Shown here: one piece after another, positions 8,329 to 16,156 of the stretch | Numbering within the stretch: position 1 is the first letter of the stretch | How the letters are laid out: every line of letters begins with the position of its first letter | From: Flavobacterium akiainvivens | GTDB taxonomy: Bacteria; Bacteroidota; Bacteroidia; Flavobacteriales; Flavobacteriaceae | NCBI RefSeq assembly: GCF_001278115.1 | Contig: NZ_LIYD01000005.1 | Span: forward strand, 2,052,652 to 2,116,651 | Length of the DNA stretch: 64,000 nt | Direction: 5' to 3' | Translations under genes and position numbers: made by a program | The notes under the pieces: model-generated | Told to the model about the DNA's origin: nothing | Database searches by the model: none | Seen by the model: the letters and a program-made list of their open reading frames with translations, nothing else

Positions 8329-8873
8329 TGCTGCCTGAAAAAGAGCTGAAGCACCTGAGCAAATTTATGAGCCTGGTGCTGCGCCACAAGCCCGAAACCA
8401 TAGGCCTTGAGCTCGATGCAAACGGCTGGGCGCCTGTAGACACCCTTATTGCAAAAATGCAGGCGGCAGGTAATACCATTGATAAAGACATACTAAACCA
8501 CCTTGTAGCCACTAACGAAAAGAAGCGTTTTGCGTTTGATGAAACCGGCAGTAAAATTCGTGCAAGCCAGGGGCATTCGGTAACCATCGACCTGGGCTAT
8601 ACAGCACAGCAGCCGCCCGAAATACTGTTTCATGGCACGGCAGCCCACAACCGTGATGTTATTCTTACAGAGGGGCTTAAAAAGGGCTCACGCCACCACG
8701 TGCACCTCAGCACTAATATTGATACGGCCAGGCAGGTAGGCAGCAGGCACGGTAGCCCGTTGGTGCTTACAGTACAATCGGGCACTATGCATAAAGACGG
8801 TTTTGCGTTTTATGAGTCGGAGAACGGGGTTTGGTTAACCGATAGCGTACCGGCTGAATATTTGGGTTTATGA
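8328..8873 (+). CDS. kptA: RNA 2'-phosphotransferase, Tpt1/KptA family
   Basis: A 181-residue protein with the full Tpt1/KptA signature. The N-terminal winged-helix part contains SLVLRHKPETIGLELD (about 12-27). The catalytic half has RASQGHSV (about 80-87), LFHGTA (about 100-105), SRHHVHLS and VGSRHGSP, which together supply the Arg-His-Arg-Arg set. The family transfers an RNA 2'-phosphate to NAD, forming ADP-ribose 1'',2''-cyclic phosphate. In fungi this finishes tRNA splicing; bacteria lack that pathway, so the natural substrate here is unknown. It overlaps its upstream neighbour by 1 nt and its downstream neighbour by 4 nt (ATGA). Confidence 0.93.
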   Translation: MLPEKELKHLSKFMSLVLRHKPETIGLELDANGWAPVDTLIAKMQAAGNTIDKDILNHLVATNEKKRFAFDETGSKIRASQGHSVTIDLGYTAQQPPEILFHGTAAHNRDVILTEGLKKGSRHHVHLSTNIDTARQVGSRHGSPLVLTVQSGTMHKDGFAFYESENGVWLTDSVPAEYLGL

Positions 8874-9583
8874 TAAAAATCCCCACCATACACGGCATTA
8901 TAGAACGGCGCATGCTGATTAACTATGCCATAGACCCCGTTGTAGCACAAAGCCAGCTACCGGCATCCTTCAGGCCGCTGCTGCACAACGGCAGCGCTAT
9001 AGGCGGTATTTGCCTCATCCGCCTGACGGGAATAAAGCCCAAGGCAATGCCTTTTTTGCCCGGTATAGCCAGCGAAAACGGCGCCCACCGCTTTGCCGTG
9101 GAATGGGATGAAAACGGGGTGACCAAACAGGGCGTGTACATTCCGCGCCGCGATACCTCAAGCAGGCTTAACGCGCTGGCAGGCGGCAGGATTTTTCCCG
9201 GGAAGCACTACAAGGCCAACTTTAAGGTAACCGAGCAAAACGGGCATTACAACGTGGGCTTTACCAGTAGCGATGCCACTACCCTCTCGGTTAAAGCTAC
9301 AGAAACCAATACGTTTAACAGCCCCGTGTTTGGTAGCAACCTTGATATGGCCTCGGCCTTCTTTAAAAACGGCTGCCAGGGCTACACACCGGGCGCAGGC
9401 GGTTTTGATGGCCTTACCCTGCATACCTACAGCTGGCAGGTGCAGCCCCTTGATGTTGAAACGCTGCAATCGTCTTATTTTGATGATGAAACAATCTTCC
9501 CGAAAGGGTCGGTTACCTTTGACAACGCCCTACTTATGAAAAACATAGAGCACGAATGGCGGGTGGGCAAGAAAATAAGCTGA
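8870..9583 (+). CDS. DUF2071 (YqjF-like) family protein
   Basis: A 237-residue protein resembling the DUF2071/YqjF family, which is related to acetoacetate decarboxylase folds. Its N-terminal stretch IERRMLINYAIDPVVAQSQL followed by PASFRPLL is typical, as is the GGICLIRLTGIKPKAMP block. No catalytic function is established for the family. The ATG overlaps the stop of kptA, so it is translated with it. Gene order here is lipoprotein, kptA, DUF2071. Confidence 0.75.
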   Translation: MIKIPTIHGIIERRMLINYAIDPVVAQSQLPASFRPLLHNGSAIGGICLIRLTGIKPKAMPFLPGIASENGAHRFAVEWDENGVTKQGVYIPRRDTSSRLNALAGGRIFPGKHYKANFKVTEQNGHYNVGFTSSDATTLSVKATETNTFNSPVFGSNLDMASAFFKNGCQGYTPGAGGFDGLTLHTYSWQVQPLDVETLQSSYFDDETIFPKGSVTFDNALLMKNIEHEWRVGKKIS

Positions 9584-9615
9584 TTTTTTAAACCAAAAAA
9601 GTTGCACAGGTCATT

Positions 9616-9723
9616 TTCTCGATATATCGTGAATTTTTTTGAAGCAACATTTGGAACAACGTAAACTTTTTAGGTGCAGGTTCTTTTTTCAGTCCTGAAA
9701 AAAAATTCACGATATATCGTGAA
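9616..9723. repeat. Two copies of an 18-bp palindrome, TTCACGATATATCGTGAA
   Basis: The copy at 9706-9723 is a perfect palindrome. The copy at 9616-9633 differs by one base (TTCTCGATATATCGTGAA). They are 90 bp apart, start to start. A third, perfect copy is at 34520-34537. The shape is that of a dimeric repressor site; PadR-type sites look broadly similar, but the protein is not identified here. Confidence 0.65.
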
Positions 9724-9966
9724 TTTTTAGAGCGCCGGATGATTCTGATACCCCTGACTAAAGCCGGGGGCAAATTATAATTTGGGTTCGGGTTACAAAA
9801 CCTGAAACTTTACCCGAGGATTTTAATTCAGGCTATCGAAAATTCTAAAAATCGAACCATCCAAAAATCGAATCTCAAACTCCAAAAGTGAAATATTAAG
9901 CCCTATTTACACCTGCCTGAAAGAAAAATCCTAAATATTTTTACAATAAAATTACTTATATTTACG

Positions 9967-10028
9967 TATGCAGGCATAGCATTTTTTTGCTTAACATAAA
10001 ATACTTCTAAATTTAATATGCGTGCATA
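9967..10028 (+). promoter_or_regulatory. Twin TATGC-N2-GCATA sites, putative MarR operators
   Basis: TATGCAGGCATA at 9967-9978 and TATGCGTGCATA at 10017-10028 are inverted repeats of the same half-site with a 2-bp centre, 50 bp apart. The second ends 11 bp before the -7 element at 10040, so a bound dimer would cover the -33 region of the MarR gene promoter. Autoregulation by the adjacent MarR protein is the natural reading, but it is inference. Confidence 0.55.
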
Positions 10029-10039
10029 CTATTTTTTAC

Positions 10040-10047
10040 TATATTTG
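10040..10047 (+). promoter_or_regulatory. -7 promoter element of the MarR/beta-oxidation operon
   Basis: TATATTTG matches TAnnTTTG exactly and lies 15 bp before the MarR ATG at 10063. Confidence 0.6.
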
Positions 10048-10062
10048 AAATAACTAACCTGT

Positions 10063-10515
10063 ATGAAGGAGAAGACAATAGATTATATACTGAGGGCTAC
10101 ATGGCAGGCAGTATCGCGCATGTATAATGAGGAAGCCGCCAAGTATGGCGCAAGCATGTCAGTAGGTTTTGCCCTCTTAAGTATTGATAAAGAGCAGGGT
10201 ATACCCAGCACAGCCCTTGGCCCGCAAATGGGCATGGAGGCCACAAGCCTTACACGTACGCTGAAAAGCATGGAAGATAAAGGACTGATTGTCAAGAAGA
10301 AAAACCCGGTAGACGGCCGCGGTGTGCTGATAAACCTTACCAAGCTGGGCAAGGAAAAACGCGACCTGAGCAAAGACAGGGTACTGACGTTCAATGAGGT
10401 AATAAAACAGCACATACCGCAGGAAAAGCTGGATGCCTTTATTGAAGTAGCCGAAAAAATAAACGAGTTAATAGCTGACCGGCAGATATTTACAAACGAC
10501 GGCGACAGCAAATAA
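10063..10515 (+). CDS. MarR family transcriptional regulator
   Basis: A 150-residue winged-helix repressor. The recognition helix region is around 50-75 (STALGPQMGMEATSLTRTLK), followed by the wing VKKKNPVDGRGVLINLT with the conserved D-x-R/G-R turn typical of MarR proteins. It is the first gene of the beta-oxidation operon, 37 bp ahead of the multienzyme gene, so it probably senses an acyl-CoA or related ligand and represses the operon. Two inverted repeats upstream (9967 and 10017) are candidate binding sites. The ligand is not deducible from sequence. Confidence 0.9.
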   Translation: MKEKTIDYILRATWQAVSRMYNEEAAKYGASMSVGFALLSIDKEQGIPSTALGPQMGMEATSLTRTLKSMEDKGLIVKKKNPVDGRGVLINLTKLGKEKRDLSKDRVLTFNEVIKQHIPQEKLDAFIEVAEKINELIADRQIFTNDGDSK

Positions 10516-10552
10516 CAACAAACTATAAACCACAAACTTCTAAACATAAAGC

Positions 10553-12943
10553 ATGAAACGCACCATTAAAAAGGCGGCCGTTATAGGCTCCGGCGTTATG
10601 GGCAGCGCCATTGCGGCCCATTTTGCCAATATTGGCGTAGAAGTCCTGCTGCTGGACATCCCCCCAAGGGAACTTACCGAAGCAGAACAAAAAAAAGGCT
10701 TATCACTTACAGATAAGGCAGTTAGAAACCGTATAGTGAACGACCACCTGGCCAATTCGCTAAAGAGCAGCCCTTCCCCTATTTACCATAAAAAGTTTGC
10801 CAGCCGCATATCTACAGGCAATACCGAAGACGATATGCACAAAATTGCAGAGGCCGACTGGATAATAGAAGTGGTAGTTGAACGCCTGGATATCAAGCAG
10901 AAAGTGTTTGAACAGGTAGAAAAATACCGCAAACCGGGCACCCTGATTACCTCAAACACCTCGGGTATCCCCATCAAATTTATGAGCGAAGGCCGCAGTG
11001 AAGACTTCCAGAAGCACTTTTGCGGCACGCACTTCTTTAACCCTCCCCGTTATTTAAAGCTTTTCGAAATCATTCCCGGCCCGCAAACAAGCATGGAAGT
11101 ACTTGATTTCCTGAACAATTACGGCGAGCAGTTCCTTGGCAAGACATCGGTAGTGGCAAAAGACACCCCGGCGTTTATAGGCAACCGTATAGGCATTTAC
11201 GGCATTATGAGCCTGTTCCACCAGGTTAAAGAACTGAACCTGACCATAGAAGAGGTAGACAAGCTTACCGGACCGGTTATAGGCAGGCCTAAGAGTGCCA
11301 CCTTCCGCACGGTAGATGTGGTGGGCCTTGATACCCTGGTACACGTAGCTAACGGTATTTATGAAAACTGCCCTGAGGATGAGCAGCACGAACTGTTTAA
11401 ACTACCGGATTTCATCAATAAGATGATGGAAAACAAGTGGTTGGGCAGCAAAAGCGGACAAGGTTTCTATAAAAAAGTAGACAAAGACATACTGGCCTTA
11501 GACCTTGATACACTTGAATACCGTGCGCAGAAAAAAGCATCATTCGCCACCCTTGAACTTACCAAAACCATTGATAAACCGATAGATAGGTTTAAAGTAC
11601 TGGTTGGCGGGCAGGACAAGGCCGGCGAGTTTTACCGCAAGAACTTTGCAGGCACCTTTGCTTATGTAAGTCACAGAGTACCGGAGATTACCGACGACCT
11701 GTACAAGATAGACGATGCCATGAAAGCCGGTTTCGGCTGGGAAAACGGCCCCTTTGAAATATGGGATGCCGTGGGCGTTGAAAAAGGGCTTGAGCTTATA
11801 AAAGCCGAAGGACTTGAAGCGGCACAGTGGGTTAACGACATGATAGCCAGTGGTGTAAAAAGCTTTTACACCATTAAAGAAGGCGCTACCTATTACTACG
11901 ATTTGGCCTCGAAATCGCACAAAAAGGTGCCGGGACAGGATGCCTTCATTATACTGAACAACATCCGCGAAAGCAAGAAAATATGGAGCAACAGCGGTGC
12001 TATAATCCAGGACCTGGGCGATGGCATCATCAACCTTGAGTTCCAGAGTAAAATGAACACCATAGGCGGCGATGTGCTTCAGGGCATTAACAAGGCCATA
12101 GACCTTGCCGAGAAAGAATATGACGGCCTTGTTATTGGTAACCAGGCAGCTAACTTCTCGGTGGGCGCTAACATAGGCATGATCTTCATGATGGCCGTAG
12201 AGCAGGAATATGATGAGCTTAACATGGCCATCAAACTGTTCCAAGACACCATGATGCGCGTGCGCTACTCGTCTATTCCTGTGGTAGTTGCACCGCACGG
12301 CATGACCCTGGGCGGTGGCTGCGAAATGAGTATGCACGCCGATAAAGTGGTGGCTGCCGCAGAAACCTACATTGGCCTTGTGGAATTTGGCGTAGGCGTC
12401 ATCCCCGGCGGCGGCGGCTCTAAAGAGATGGCTCTCAGGGCCTCTGACCTTTGGCATAAAGACGACGTGGAGCTGAACGTATTGCGCGAATACTTCCTTA
12501 CCATTGGTACTGCAAAAGTCTCAACCTCAGCCTATGAGGCGTATGATTTGGGCATCCTGCAAAAAGGTAAAGACGTGGTGGTGGTTAACAAAGACCGCCA
12601 GATTGCCGAAGCCAAAAAGCACGCCAAACTACTGGCCGAAGCGGGCTATACAGCACCTATTCGCCGTAAGGACGTTAAAGTACTGGGCAAGCAGGCGCTG
12701 GGTATGTTCCTTGTAGGGACAGACAGTATGGAGGCCGGCCACTACATTAGCGAGCACGACAAGAAGATTGCCAACAAGCTGGCCTATGTTATGGCCGGTG
12801 GCGATTTGAGTGAGGCAACGCTGGTTAGCGAGCAGTACTTACTTGATTTAGAGAGGGAAGCATTCCTTTCATTAACCGGAGAACGTAAAACCCTCGAAAG
12901 GATTCAATTCATGTTAACGAAAGGAAAACCACTTAGAAATTAA
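10553..12943 (+). CDS. Fatty acid oxidation multienzyme: 3-hydroxyacyl-CoA dehydrogenase fused to enoyl-CoA hydratase
   Basis: A 796-residue bifunctional beta-oxidation enzyme. Residues 7-195 form the NAD-binding HCDH domain (VIGSGVMGSAIAAHFA at 10-25) with catalytic His160 and Glu172 in THFFNPPRYLKLFEIIPG. HCDH C-terminal domains follow at about 200-310 and 345-430. From about 480 comes a crotonase domain with the two catalytic glutamates, Glu591 in GGGCEMSMH and Glu611 in GLVEFGVGV, 20 residues apart as in rat hydratase. The domain order is the reverse of E. coli FadB/FadJ, where the hydratase is first. It works with the thiolase encoded 41 bp downstream. Confidence 0.94.
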   Translation: MKRTIKKAAVIGSGVMGSAIAAHFANIGVEVLLLDIPPRELTEAEQKKGLSLTDKAVRNRIVNDHLANSLKSSPSPIYHKKFASRISTGNTEDDMHKIAEADWIIEVVVERLDIKQKVFEQVEKYRKPGTLITSNTSGIPIKFMSEGRSEDFQKHFCGTHFFNPPRYLKLFEIIPGPQTSMEVLDFLNNYGEQFLGKTSVVAKDTPAFIGNRIGIYGIMSLFHQVKELNLTIEEVDKLTGPVIGRPKSATFRTVDVVGLDTLVHVANGIYENCPEDEQHELFKLPDFINKMMENKWLGSKSGQGFYKKVDKDILALDLDTLEYRAQKKASFATLELTKTIDKPIDRFKVLVGGQDKAGEFYRKNFAGTFAYVSHRVPEITDDLYKIDDAMKAGFGWENGPFEIWDAVGVEKGLELIKAEGLEAAQWVNDMIASGVKSFYTIKEGATYYYDLASKSHKKVPGQDAFIILNNIRESKKIWSNSGAIIQDLGDGIINLEFQSKMNTIGGDVLQGINKAIDLAEKEYDGLVIGNQAANFSVGANIGMIFMMAVEQEYDELNMAIKLFQDTMMRVRYSSIPVVVAPHGMTLGGGCEMSMHADKVVAAAETYIGLVEFGVGVIPGGGGSKEMALRASDLWHKDDVELNVLREYFLTIGTAKVSTSAYEAYDLGILQKGKDVVVVNKDRQIAEAKKHAKLLAEAGYTAPIRRKDVKVLGKQALGMFLVGTDSMEAGHYISEHDKKIANKLAYVMAGGDLSEATLVSEQYLLDLEREAFLSLTGERKTLERIQFMLTKGKPLRN

Positions 12944-12984
12944 GGGTTTGCGTGGAATCTTCAATCTAAAATCTGAAATCTGAA

Positions 12985-14166
12985 ATGAAAACCGCATATA
13001 TAGTTAAGGCTTACCGCACTGCGGTAGGAAAAGCTCCCAAGGGAGTCTTTAGGTTTAAGCGACCTGACGAGCTGGCCGCCGAAACCATACAGTTCATGAT
13101 GAATGAGCTACCTGAATTTGACAAAACGCGTATAGACGACGTTATGGTGGGCAACGCCATGCCCGAAGCCGAGCAGGGGCTCAACTTTGCACGCCTCATA
13201 TCGCTTATGGGGCTTAGTGTAGACGATGTTCCGGGCGTTACCGTTAACCGTTACTGTGCCAGCGGGTTAGAAACCATTGCCATGGCAACCGCCAAGATAC
13301 AGAGCGGTATGGCCAAATGCATTATAGCCGGCGGTTCTGAAAGTATGAGCTACATACCCATGGGCGGTTACAAGCCGGTGCCGGATTATAAATATGCCAA
13401 AGCCGGCCATGAAGACTATTACTGGGGCATGGGGCTCACCGCCGAAGCTGTTGCTAAACAGTTTAAAGTAAGCCGCGAAGACCAGGATGAGTTTGGTTAC
13501 CTGTCGCACCAAAAAGCCCTTAAAGCCCAGGCTGAAGGCAAATTTGACCGCCAGATTGTACCCATAACCGTTGAAGAAGTGTACGTTGACGGCAACGGCA
13601 AGAAGGCCATCCGTAACTATACGGTAACCAAAGACGAAGGCCCGCGTGCCGATACATCTGTTGAGGCATTGGGCAGGCTGAAGCCCGTTTTTGCAGCCGA
13701 TGGTAGTGTTACGGCAGGTACGTCATCGCAAATGAGCGACGGTGCCGCCTTTGTAATGGTGATGAGCGAAGACATGGTGAATGAGCTTGGTCTTGAGCCT
13801 ATTGCCCGCCTGGTAAGCTATGCCGCAGCCGGTGTAGAACCCCGCATTATGGGTATTGGCCCTGTAAAAGCCATCCCGAAAGCCGTTAAAATGGCGGGGC
13901 TGGAACTGGAAGATATTGAGCTAATTGAGCTTAACGAAGCCTTTGCATCGCAGTCGCTTGCCGTGATACGTGAGTTGGGCCTTAACAAAGATATTGTAAA
14001 CGTAAACGGCGGCGCTATTGCACTGGGCCACCCGCTGGGTTGTACGGGCGCTAAGCTGTCGGTTCAGCTTTTTGATGAAGCCAAACGCCGTGGCAATAAG
14101 TATGGTATGGTAACCATGTGTGTGGGTACGGGCCAGGGCGCCGCAGGCGTATTCGAAATTCTATAA
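12985..14166 (+). CDS. Acetyl-CoA C-acyltransferase (3-ketoacyl-CoA thiolase)
   Basis: A 393-residue thiolase that splits 3-ketoacyl-CoA to acetyl-CoA and a shortened acyl-CoA. The nucleophilic Cys91 is in [10 protein letters not shown]. The C-terminal GHPLGCTGA gives His349, and [10 protein letters not shown] gives Cys379. The size and residues fit a degradative thiolase, and its place between the HCDH/ECH fusion and the acyl-CoA dehydrogenase supports beta-oxidation. The 41 bp before its start consist of repeated words such as AAATCTGAAATCTGAAAT, a flavobacterial intergenic pattern. Confidence 0.94.
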   Translation: MKTAYIVKAYRTAVGKAPKGVFRFKRPDELAAETIQFMMNELPEFDKTRIDDVMVGNAMPEAEQGLNFARLISLMGLSVDDVPGVTVNRYCASGLETIAMATAKIQSGMAKCIIAGGSESMSYIPMGGYKPVPDYKYAKAGHEDYYWGMGLTAEAVAKQFKVSREDQDEFGYLSHQKALKAQAEGKFDRQIVPITVEEVYVDGNGKKAIRNYTVTKDEGPRADTSVEALGRLKPVFAADGSVTAGTSSQMSDGAAFVMVMSEDMVNELGLEPIARLVSYAAAGVEPRIMGIGPVKAIPKAVKMAGLELEDIELIELNEAFASQSLAVIRELGLNKDIVNVNGGAIALGHPLGCTGAKLSVQLFDEAKRRGNKYGMVTMCVGTGQGAAGVFEIL

Positions 14167-14284
14167 AGCCCCCCAACCCCCGAAGGGGGAGTTTGACGAC
14201 AACGTAAGTATTGAAATTATTAGAAGTATAACCAAACACCTATTGACCCCTGATAGGCATTCCCCCTTTGGGGGTTAGGGGGCT
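14167..14284. repeat. Inverted pair of AGCCCCC...GGGGGA repeats between thiolase and acyl-CoA dehydrogenase
   Basis: The left copy (14167-14190) starts AGCCCCCCAACCCCCGAAGG and the right copy (14261-14284) is nearly its reverse complement. Each copy can itself fold as a CCCCC/GGGGG hairpin. A third copy is at 24841-24865. The pair could form a large stem between two genes of one operon and might reduce read-through into the dehydrogenase. Confidence 0.75.
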
Positions 14285-14288
14285 TATT

Positions 14289-16094
14289 ATGTCTGAAGTA
14301 ACTGAAAAAGAAATAGTTCGTGGAGGGCAATTCTTAATAAAAGAAACCAAATCTGACGATATTTTTACTCCCGAAGACTTTTCGGAAGAACAGGAAATGA
14401 TGCGCGACTCGGTTAAAGAGTTCATTGACCGTGAGATATGGCCTAATAAAGACCGCTTTGAAAAGAAAGACTATGCTTTTACTGAAGAAAGCATGCGCAA
14501 GGCCGGGGAGCTTGGTTTCCTTGGTGTGGCCGTGCCTGAAGAATACGGCGGGCTGGGTATGGGCTTTGTGAGCACCATGTTGGTTTGCGACTACATCAGC
14601 GGGGCAACAGGCTCGTTTTCAACAGCTTTTGGTGCACATACAGGTATTGGCACTATGCCGATTACCCTTTACGGAACCGAAGAGCAAAAGCTAAAATACG
14701 TACCCAAACTGGCCTCAGGCGAGTGGTTTGGCGCCTACTGCCTTACCGAACCGGGCGCGGGCAGCGATGCCAACTCCGGTAAAACCAAGGCGGTACTGAG
14801 CGAAGACGGTACGCATTACAAGATTACCGGGCAGAAAATGTGGATATCTAATGCAGGATTCTGTAGTGTATTCATTGTATTTGCCCGTATTGAAGATGAT
14901 AAAAATATTACCGGCTTCATCGTTGAAAACCATGCTGATAACGGCATTACCCTTGGCGAGGAAGAACACAAACTGGGCATCCGCGCCTCATCTACCCGCC
15001 AGGTGTTCTTTAACGAGACCAAAGTTCCGGTAGAAAACATGCTGAGCGAGCGCGGCAACGGCTTTAAGATTGCCATGAACGCCCTTAACGTGGGCCGTAT
15101 CAAGTTGGCCGCTGCCTGCCTTGACGCACAGCGCCGCACGATATCCGGTGCTGTTAAGTATGCCAACGAGCGCGTACAGTTTAAAACCCCAATCGCAAAT
15201 TTTGGCGCTATAAGGGCCAAACTGGCTGAGATGGCTGCAAGCTGCTACGCCGGTGAAAGCGCCGCTTACAGGGCCGCTAAAAGCATTGAAGACCGTATTA
15301 ATGCACGCGTGGCCGCGGGCGAAAGCCACCAGGATGCCGAGCTGAAAGGCGTTGAGGAATTTGCCATAGAATGTTCTATCCTTAAGGTAGCCGTGAGCGA
15401 GGACATCCAGAATTGTAGTGACGAGGGCATTCAGATATTTGGCGGTATGGGCTTTAGCGAAGATACCCCTATGGAAAGCGCCTGGAGGGATGCACGTATT
15501 GCACGTATTTACGAAGGCACCAACGAGATAAACCGCATGCTATCTGTAGGTATGCTGATTAAAAAAGCCATGAAAGGCCACGTTGACCTGCTGGGCCCTG
15601 CCATGAAAGTGGCTGAGGAACTGATGGGCATTCCGTCTTTCGATACGCCTGATTACAGCGAACTTTTCGCAGAAGAAAAGGAAATCATAGGCAAGCTTAA
15701 GAAAGCATTCCTGATGGTGGCAGGCAGCGCCGTTCAAAAATATGGCCCTGCGCTTGACGAACACCAGCAACTGCTTATGGCAGCCGCCGATATACTGATT
15801 GAGATTTACATGGCCGAATCGGTTATTTTACGTACCGAGAAACTGGCTAAATCTAAAGGTGCTGATGCTGTTAAAGAACAGATTGCCATGGCGCAGCTGT
15901 ACCTGTACCACGCGGTAGACCTTGTAAACACTAAGGGTAAAGAAGGTATTGCCTCTTTTGCCGAAGGTGATGAGCAGCGCATGATGCTTATGGGCCTTAA
16001 ACGCTTTACCAAGTATGCCAACCTGCCCAATGTGGTAGCACTACGCGAAACTATTGCGGCTAAAATTGTTGACGAAAACGGTTATCCGTATTAA
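14289..16094 (+). CDS. Acyl-CoA dehydrogenase, long form
   Basis: The ATG at 14289 (MSEVTEKEIVRGG) gives 601 residues; an upstream TTG at 14268 lies in repeat DNA and is unlikely. The flavoprotein removes two hydrogens from acyl-CoA, the first step of beta-oxidation. Visible hallmarks are YCLTEPGAGSDANS (about 150-163), the WISNAGF segment of the FAD/substrate region, and ARIYEGTNEINRM, which holds the likely catalytic Glu. Roughly 180 residues follow the classical 400-residue core, as in VLCAD-like and many Bacteroidota dehydrogenases. It ends the MarR-led operon before a bidirectional terminator. Confidence 0.93.
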   Translation: MSEVTEKEIVRGGQFLIKETKSDDIFTPEDFSEEQEMMRDSVKEFIDREIWPNKDRFEKKDYAFTEESMRKAGELGFLGVAVPEEYGGLGMGFVSTMLVCDYISGATGSFSTAFGAHTGIGTMPITLYGTEEQKLKYVPKLASGEWFGAYCLTEPGAGSDANSGKTKAVLSEDGTHYKITGQKMWISNAGFCSVFIVFARIEDDKNITGFIVENHADNGITLGEEEHKLGIRASSTRQVFFNETKVPVENMLSERGNGFKIAMNALNVGRIKLAAACLDAQRRTISGAVKYANERVQFKTPIANFGAIRAKLAEMAASCYAGESAAYRAAKSIEDRINARVAAGESHQDAELKGVEEFAIECSILKVAVSEDIQNCSDEGIQIFGGMGFSEDTPMESAWRDARIARIYEGTNEINRMLSVGMLIKKAMKGHVDLLGPAMKVAEELMGIPSFDTPDYSELFAEEKEIIGKLKKAFLMVAGSAVQKYGPALDEHQQLLMAAADILIEIYMAESVILRTEKLAKSKGADAVKEQIAMAQLYLYHAVDLVNTKGKEGIASFAEGDEQRMMLMGLKRFTKYANLPNVVALRETIAAKIVDENGYPY

Positions 16095-16120
16095 GATAAA
16101 GTTTTGTTTTTTAGTTAAGA

Positions 16121-16156
16121 AAAACCGCTGCTCCTTGGGGGAAGCAGCGGTTTTTT
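16121..16156. terminator. Bidirectional terminator between acyl-CoA dehydrogenase and gltD
   Basis: A 12-bp perfect stem, AAAACCGCTGCT with AGCAGCGGTTTT (16121-16132 and 16143-16154), has a 10-nt loop. T tracts follow on both strands, so it serves both convergent genes. Confidence 0.92.

Larger units (their letters stand above)
9584..10062. other. 479-bp regulatory gap upstream of the beta-oxidation regulator
   Basis: This gap holds no convincing gene. From left to right it contains one near-perfect and one perfect copy of an 18-bp palindrome (9616-9633 and 9706-9723), a TTTTTTCAG/CTGAAAAAA hairpin (about 9684-9705) and an AT-rich word repeat (9833-9885). These are followed by two TATGC-N2-GCATA sites and the promoter of the MarR gene. 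Confidence 0.7.

Noticed and set aside
9588..9773. Possible 61-residue minus-strand protein
   Set aside because: Its sequence contains KNSRYI twice only because it reads through the two palindromes; no homology-like features and no promoter.
11540..12457. 305-residue minus-strand frame opposite the beta-oxidation multienzyme
   Set aside because: It is entirely antisense to a well-conserved enzyme, has no recognisable motif, and lacks a promoter.
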